Of a DNA stretch of 64,000 nt, positions 60,697-64,000 are shown piece after piece. A program made the position numbers and the translations under genes. The stretch covers positions 50,298-114,297 of the forward strand of contig JAOPWC010000192.1 in assembly GCA_025965895.1 (NCBI GenBank). Direction: 5' to 3'. The notes below the pieces were generated by a model, which worked only from the letters and a program-made list of their open reading frames with translations, made no database searches and was not told the origin of the DNA. Position 1 is the stretch's first letter. The number at the start of each line of letters is the position of its first letter. The stretch comes from Mycobacterium sp. (lineage in GTDB: Bacteria > Actinomycetota > Actinomycetes > Mycobacteriales > Mycobacteriaceae).

Positions 60697-60966
60697 CTAC
60701 GGACTCACCGTGGGACTGTGGCCGACCGACGCACGGGGCTCGGTTGGCCTTGGTTGGTTCTGCGCGAAGCCGGTGCACGTTCCGAGGTGTCCTGCGACGC
60801 ACGGAACACCGTTCATCGTCGGTACCGGACCACCGGAAACCACCGTCGGCGCACCGTTGTAACCGTTCTGGTCCAGCGGTTCGGCGCCGGCGGTCGGAGC
60901 CGCGATGACCACCGCAGCGCACAAACCGACCAACACTGACCTGCACATACGCGAGTGCTCGGCCAT
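60697..60966 (-). CDS. Small secreted protein, 89 residues
   Basis: A short exported protein. An N-terminal signal (MAEHSRMCRSVLVGLCAAVVI) is cleaved after TAGA, and the mature part of about 60 residues has NGYNGAPTVVSGGPVPTMNG, VPCVAGHLGTCTGFAQNQPR, with two Cys that may pair. Start ATG at 60966 or at 60948. It lies 17 bases beyond the decayed acyl-CoA dehydrogenase. No family recognised; such small VPC-GHLGTC proteins are common secreted mycobacterial products. Confidence 0.72.
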   Translation of the reverse strand: MAEHSRMCRSVLVGLCAAVVIAAPTAGAEPLDQNGYNGAPTVVSGGPVPTMNGVPCVAGHLGTCTGFAQNQPRPTEPRASVGHSPTVSP

Positions 60967-61147
60967 GGCAGACCCGCTTTCGTTGGCGCTGCGGTCAGCC
61001 TACGGGCCCAAAGTGGCGCTGAGCTGGGATCTCGCAATTATGCATTCGGCCATAATCGGCACAATCGGACCGAATCGTCGATGTCGGCTAACCAAGGGTG
61101 TTCACCTGCGATTTACCCGGGCCAACGTGTGACGCGGAATACATTCA

Positions 61148-61176
61148 TTGCGCACATGTGTTATCCATTTTATGCT
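61148..61176 (+). promoter_or_regulatory. Sigma-A-type promoter upstream of the small ORF and tetR
   Basis: TTGCGC (61148-61153) and TATGCT (61171-61176) are separated by 17 bases in an AT-rich patch, giving a start point near 61183. That places a short leader with a GGGAGG ribosome site (61191-61196) ahead of the small ORF. Confidence 0.6.
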
Positions 61177-61202
61177 GTTCGACATAGACAGGGAGGCACA
61201 CG

Positions 61203-61340
61203 ATGTGGATCGTTGAGATCAACTTCGCCGGCCGCCAGTTCACGCACCACGTGCAGACTCGCCGCCGACCGATCTTCCACTTCAGCCCGCGCGTCTTGAG
61301 CTGGCGCCCGTCGCAGCTGCGCGATACGCGCGTGGCCTGA
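61203..61340 (+). CDS. 45-residue Arg-rich leader ORF before tetR
   Basis: A short ORF beginning MWIVEINFAGRQFTHHVQTR, continuing through RPIFHFSPRVLSWRPSQL and ending DTRVA, very basic and rich in aromatic residues. It has an ideal ribosome site GGGAGG seven bases before the ATG and a convincing promoter 27 bases before that. The stop is 21 bases before the tetR start. It may be a leader peptide that couples translation to TetR, or a small membrane- or nucleic-acid-binding protein. No homologue is known to me. Confidence 0.6.
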   Translation: MWIVEINFAGRQFTHHVQTRRRPIFHFSPRVLSWRPSQLRDTRVA

Positions 61341-61361
61341 TCGCCCCCCGGGAGGTTTGCT

Positions 61362-62012
61362 CTGTCCACCGCGACCAAGACCCCGACCAAGCGCGGCTCG
61401 ACGCGTACCAACATGTTGATCAGCGCCGCCGAGGTGCTTCGTGAGCGCGGTGCTGCCGGCGTCACCATCGACGAGGTGCTCGCCCGCAGCGGGGCACCGC
61501 GCGGCTCGGTCTACTACCACTTCCCCGAGGGCAGGAACCAGCTCCTTACCGAGGCGCTGCAATACGCCGGCGAGGCCATCACTGAGGTCATCGACGAGGC
61601 CGCCACCAACGGCGGAATGTATCTGGTGCGCCAGTTCGTGGAGTTCTGGGAGGACATGCTCGTCGAGAGCGAATTCACCGCGGGCTGCCCGGTAGTCGCC
61701 GCGGCGATCGGCTCGGCCGATGACGAGCCACAGCTGACCACCGTCGCGGGCAGCATCTTCAGCCACTGGCGCGACGCGCTCACCCGCGCGTTCGTCAGCG
61801 ACGGCTTCGACGAGCCCTGCGCTGCATCGCTGGCCATCATGTGCATCGCGTCCCTCGAGGGTGCGGTGGTGTTGTGCCGGTCCACCCGCAGCGTCGATCC
61901 GTTGCGCGATGTCGCCGAGCAGGTCGAGTTCCTGATCAAATCAAGGGAATTCGTCCGGCGGCACGGTCTGCCTGCGCCGGCTGAGCCGGCCATCCGACAG
62001 AAGCACCGCTAG
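61362..62012 (+). CDS. TetR-family regulator, apparent CTG start
   Basis: A 216-residue TetR protein of the LmrA/YxaF-like group. The HTH is VTIDEVLARSGAPRGSVYYHF, the ligand domain has GCPVVAAAIGSADDEPQL. The first recognised helix begins RTNMLISAAEVLRERGAAG, and the usual N-arm (STATKTPTKRGSTR) is read only if CTG at 61362 starts translation; GGGAGG lies six bases before it. The ATG at 61413 would cut the first helix and has no ribosome site. It is the second apparent CTG start in the window. The small ORF lies upstream and a broken acyl-CoA dehydrogenase downstream. Confidence 0.85.
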   Translation: MSTATKTPTKRGSTRTNMLISAAEVLRERGAAGVTIDEVLARSGAPRGSVYYHFPEGRNQLLTEALQYAGEAITEVIDEAATNGGMYLVRQFVEFWEDMLVESEFTAGCPVVAAAIGSADDEPQLTTVAGSIFSHWRDALTRAFVSDGFDEPCAASLAIMCIASLEGAVVLCRSTRSVDPLRDVAEQVEFLIKSREFVRRHGLPAPAEPAIRQKHR

Positions 62013-62035
62013 CCCTTACGCCAGCCCGCGCGATG

Positions 62036-62886
62036 GACACGACAATTCCTGCTGCACCGGCTTGGCCAGACATGCGGCCGCGGTTCCCATCGCCGAGACC
62101 GATCTGCTCGCGGCGTGACTTGCCGGCAAGGTTGGCCTTCCTGTGCCCGACAGCGGCCCGTTGACGGTGGCGATCGCCGACGCCGCCGAGCAGGACGGCC
62201 GGATCAGCGGAACCGCCCCCGAGGTGCCGTGGCCTTTTGACACCGTCGTACTGGCGGCGCGGACGACCGATGCGCTGCATGTCGCCTTGATCGCGGATGC
62301 GCAGATCGGCGACGGCCACAACCTGGCCGGCGAGGCACGGATCATTCACGTTCGACATCGCGGTCGCCGATACGCGCGCGGTCGACGTCGGTGTGGCCGA
62401 CGAGCTGACCCGCCGTGGCGCGTGGGCCCGCTGCAACCAGATCGTCGGTGTGCTCGACGCGGCGTACGACCTCACGGTCGCGCACACCGGCGAGCGGGTG
62501 CAGTTCGGGCGTCCGCTCACAAGTTTCAGGCTGTGCAGCATTCGCTCGCAGCCATGGCGGGCGAGATCGAACGGGCCCGCGCCACAACCGCTTTGGCGGT
62601 CGCCGCGGCGGGCGACTACGGCTTCGATCTCCCCGCAACCGATTACGCTGTGACGGCGGCGAAGGTGGCGGTGGGCCGAGCTGTCGGTCCGGTGACCACC
62701 GCCACGCACCAGTTGCACGGCGCGATCGGCGTCACCATCGAGCACCGGCTCTGGCTGGCCACCATGCGTGCACGCAGCTGTGTCGACGAGTTCGGCACCA
62801 CAACGCAGCATGCGCGGCGGCTGGGCCGCATGGCGCTGGCCTTCGACCCATGGGATGTGGTGGTCAGCTATCCAGCACCTCGTTGA
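62036..62886 (+). pseudogene. Truncated and frameshifted acyl-CoA dehydrogenase (FadE)
   Basis: Pieces of an acyl-CoA dehydrogenase are read in three frames: AVPIAETDLLAA, a TGA at 62116-62118 where Trp is expected, LAGKVGLPVPDSGPLTVAIA, then a one-base shift near 62347 to FDIAVADTRAVDVGVADELT and QIVGVLDAAYDLTVAHTGER, and a one-base deletion near 62526 (GRPLT/FQAVQHSLAAM) to the end ALAFDPWDVVVSYP. About the first 50 residues are missing. The end overlaps the nat stop by 23 bases. It is clearly a pseudogene. Together with the fadE5-like case it shows acyl-CoA dehydrogenase genes decaying in this strain. Confidence 0.88.
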
Positions 62887-63709
62887 CGCGGGCCTCGACA
62901 TCGGCGCGGTCACCGAGGTCGGCCATGTCGATGCCGAAGCGGTCGGTCAACGCGTCGAGCACGTCCGAGGCGGTGTCGAAGCGGATCCGCTCGGTGTTCT
63001 CTGCCCGGTGGATGGCCAGATGACGGCCACGAAGGTTCCAGCGAACGTCGTCGGTCACCAGCGCTGCCGTCAGGCCAGTGACGAAGAACGATTTGGGATG
63101 CGTTGACACATACCAACTTCCCACTTCGAGGTCGATGCGCGGCTGAGGGCGAGTATTGAACATGTACAGCGGCTGCCACTCACCGTTGATCTCGGCCTCC
63201 AACTGGTAGCCGTCCCCGTGGTCGCGGATACGGTACGGCTCATGGCGGGTTTCCTGCACAGGGCCGGGCTCCAGCCGAATCGGCGATGTCAGCGTCTGTC
63301 CGCCGAACCCGACATCGACAAGCAGAGGACCGTCGACACCCGGCACCGAAACGGAAAGCACCTGGTGCGTCTGCGCGGGAAGCGGACCGTCAGGATTCAT
63401 CCACACCACCCGACCGGCAAGGCGTTCCACGCCAAAGCCCAACGCGTCGAGCACATATCCCATCAGTCCGTTGTGCTCATAGCAGTAGCCACCGCGACGG
63501 CGGCGCACCAGCTTGTCGGCGAGCGCGGCGGCGCCGAGGTCGGCGACGGGGATGCCAAGCAACGGGTCGAGGTTCTCGAACGGAATGGACCCGTTGTGGG
63601 CGGCCACGAGGGCGTGCACCGTCTCGACCGTCAGTTCGGCCGGGCCCTGGTAGCCGATCCGGCCGAAATAGGCCGCCACATCGACGGCATCGGTGCCTTG
63701 CGTTGTCAT
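62864..63709 (-). CDS. nat: Arylamine N-acetyltransferase NAT
   Basis: A 281-residue acetyl/propionyl-CoA-dependent N-acetyltransferase. The cysteine-protease-like triad is C76 in RRRRGGYCYEHNGLMGY, H115 in PAQTHQVLSV and D132 in PLLVDVGFGG. The N-terminal helical domain (NGSIPFENLDPLLG) and the lid are normal. NAT acetylates arylamines such as isoniazid; in M. tuberculosis it affects cell-wall lipid and sterol metabolism. The ATG at 63709 is the likely start, since a -10 box ends seven bases before it, giving a leaderless transcript. The promoter is of the MerR type (see regulatory site). Confidence 0.93.
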   Translation of the reverse strand: MTTQGTDAVDVAAYFGRIGYQGPAELTVETVHALVAAHNGSIPFENLDPLLGIPVADLGAAALADKLVRRRRGGYCYEHNGLMGYVLDALGFGVERLAGRVVWMNPDGPLPAQTHQVLSVSVPGVDGPLLVDVGFGGQTLTSPIRLEPGPVQETRHEPYRIRDHGDGYQLEAEINGEWQPLYMFNTRPQPRIDLEVGSWYVSTHPKSFFVTGLTAALVTDDVRWNLRGRHLAIHRAENTERIRFDTASDVLDALTDRFGIDMADLGDRADVEARVNEVLDS

Positions 63710-63715
63710 GAGGCC

Positions 63716-63746
63716 ATCCTGCGTCCTCAATTCGGGTTGAGGTCAA
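63716..63746 (-). promoter_or_regulatory. MerR/SoxR-type promoter and operator of nat
   Basis: On the minus strand a -35 TTGACC (63741-63746) and a -10 CAGGAT (63716-63721) are 19 bases apart, the long spacer typical of MerR-regulated promoters. The space holds the 18-base palindrome CCTCAA-N6-TTGAGG (63725-63742; plus strand CCTCAATTCGGGTTGAGG), with the same arms and spacing as the enterobacterial SoxR site. The start point falls on the A of the nat ATG. A MerR-family activator is implied; no such gene is in the window. Confidence 0.7.
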
Positions 63747-63766
63747 CCCGATGCGACACTGAGAAC

Positions 63767-64000
63767 GTGTCGGCGCACATGACCGAGGAACTGCGACAGG
63801 ACTTGCTTGCCCGCTGGTCGGGGACCCACCGCAAGCATCACACGGTCGCTCACCTGCACGAAATGCTCGACGCCATCGGACGGCTGGCCGAGTCCGGCAT
63901 CGAGTTCGACCGTGAAGCGGTGGAGCTCGCCGCGTGGTTCCACGACGCCATTTACGAGATCGGCCGCGACGACAACGAGGACCGCTCGGCCGAGCTGCTG
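63767..64000 (+). CDS. HD-domain metal-dependent phosphohydrolase-like protein (partial)
   Basis: The first 78 residues of an HD-superfamily protein cut by the window edge. Visible are the metal-binding His of KHHTVAHLHEML and the HD pair in LAAWFHDAIYEIG followed by DDNEDRSAELL, the COG4339-type arrangement. These predicted hydrolases act on small phosphorylated substrates; the specific one is unknown. The GTG at 63767 or ATG at 63779 may start it. It is divergent from nat, sharing the 57-base promoter gap with the MerR-type site. Confidence 0.82.
   Translation, partial: MSAHMTEELRQDLLARWSGTHRKHHTVAHLHEMLDAIGRLAESGIEFDREAVELAAWFHDAIYEIGRDDNEDRSAELL

Noticed and set aside
59821..62118. TGA codons at Trp positions as possible recoding
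   Set aside because: Both genes also carry frameshifts, and all intact neighbours use TGG for Trp and TGA as stop.
1..64000. CRISPR arrays, insertion sequences, phage genes, rRNA or tRNA genes
   Set aside because: Reading both strands showed no spaced repeats, transposase or integrase motifs, or RNA-gene signatures.

Overview
The window is high-GC actinobacterial DNA. Gene content, family types and order point to a non-tuberculous member of the Mycobacteriaceae. From about 10.5 kb to 58.6 kb the genes follow, in inverted orientation and with gaps, the block that I recall as Rv0271c down to Rv0223c in M. tuberculosis H37Rv: fadE6, fadD2, polD2, fecB2, the kipI/kipA pair, aac(2'), the sdh1 operon, fadE5, fadA2, fabG4-htdX, lpqI, aftD, php, and an envelope-type cluster ending in an aldehyde dehydrogenase. 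A full-length carboxylic acid reductase and a broken mycofactocin-type SDR also fit this family. I saw no phage, insertion sequence, CRISPR array, rRNA or tRNA gene. Homologue names and lengths are from memory, not from a search.

Layout. 0-10.5 kb is an accessory-looking stretch: a molybdopterin-binding dehydrogenase subunit, two low-complexity lipoproteins, an MgtC-type membrane protein, a class I methyltransferase, an AI-2E-family exporter, a DUF2795 protein, the debris of a DyP-type peroxidase, and a divergent MpaB-like/TetR pair followed by a D-2-hydroxyacid dehydrogenase. 10.5-16 kb holds fadE6, fadD2 and the primase-polymerase polD2. 16-21 kb holds an AhpD-like protein, car and a TetR gene. 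21-27 kb holds a siderophore-binding lipoprotein, an NTF2-like protein apparently starting at CTG, a frameshifted SDR, a queuosine-precursor-type transporter, the two 5-oxoprolinase subunits, AAC(2') and a methyltransferase. 27.7-31.6 kb is a four-gene succinate dehydrogenase operon. 31.6-41 kb is a lipid-oxidation and synthesis block (fadE5, fadA2, fabG4, htdX). 41-48 kb is cell-wall work (TetR, LpqI, small membrane protein, AftD, lipoprotein). 48-58.6 kb is php, an acyl-CoA ligase and the envelope cluster (membrane acyltransferase, DUF3068 protein, multi-spanning membrane protein, GT4 glycosyltransferase, methyltransferase). 58.6-64 kb is a more decayed end with two broken acyl-CoA dehydrogenases, a TetR gene behind a small leader ORF, nat and an HD-domain gene cut by the window edge.

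How the genes fit together. The acyl-CoA dehydrogenases, ligases, thiolase, long FabG and MaoC hydratase form a fatty-acid degradation and remodelling set. An identical palindromic signature, TTACTC-NN-GAGTAA, overlaps the start of the TetR gene at 41.2-41.9 kb and sits between fadA2 and fabG4. Weaker versions precede fadE5. This suggests a local lipid regulon controlled by that TetR. Upstream of nat there is a MerR/SoxR-type promoter: 19-bp spacer, CCTCAA-N6-TTGAGG operator and apparently leaderless start.

An unusual number of genes are broken. There are single-base deletions in php, an SDR and a lipoprotein, and genuine decay (nonsense codons plus indels) in a DyP peroxidase and two acyl-CoA dehydrogenases. 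Some of the one-base deletions could be sequence errors; the nonsense-plus-indel cases look like real pseudogenes.
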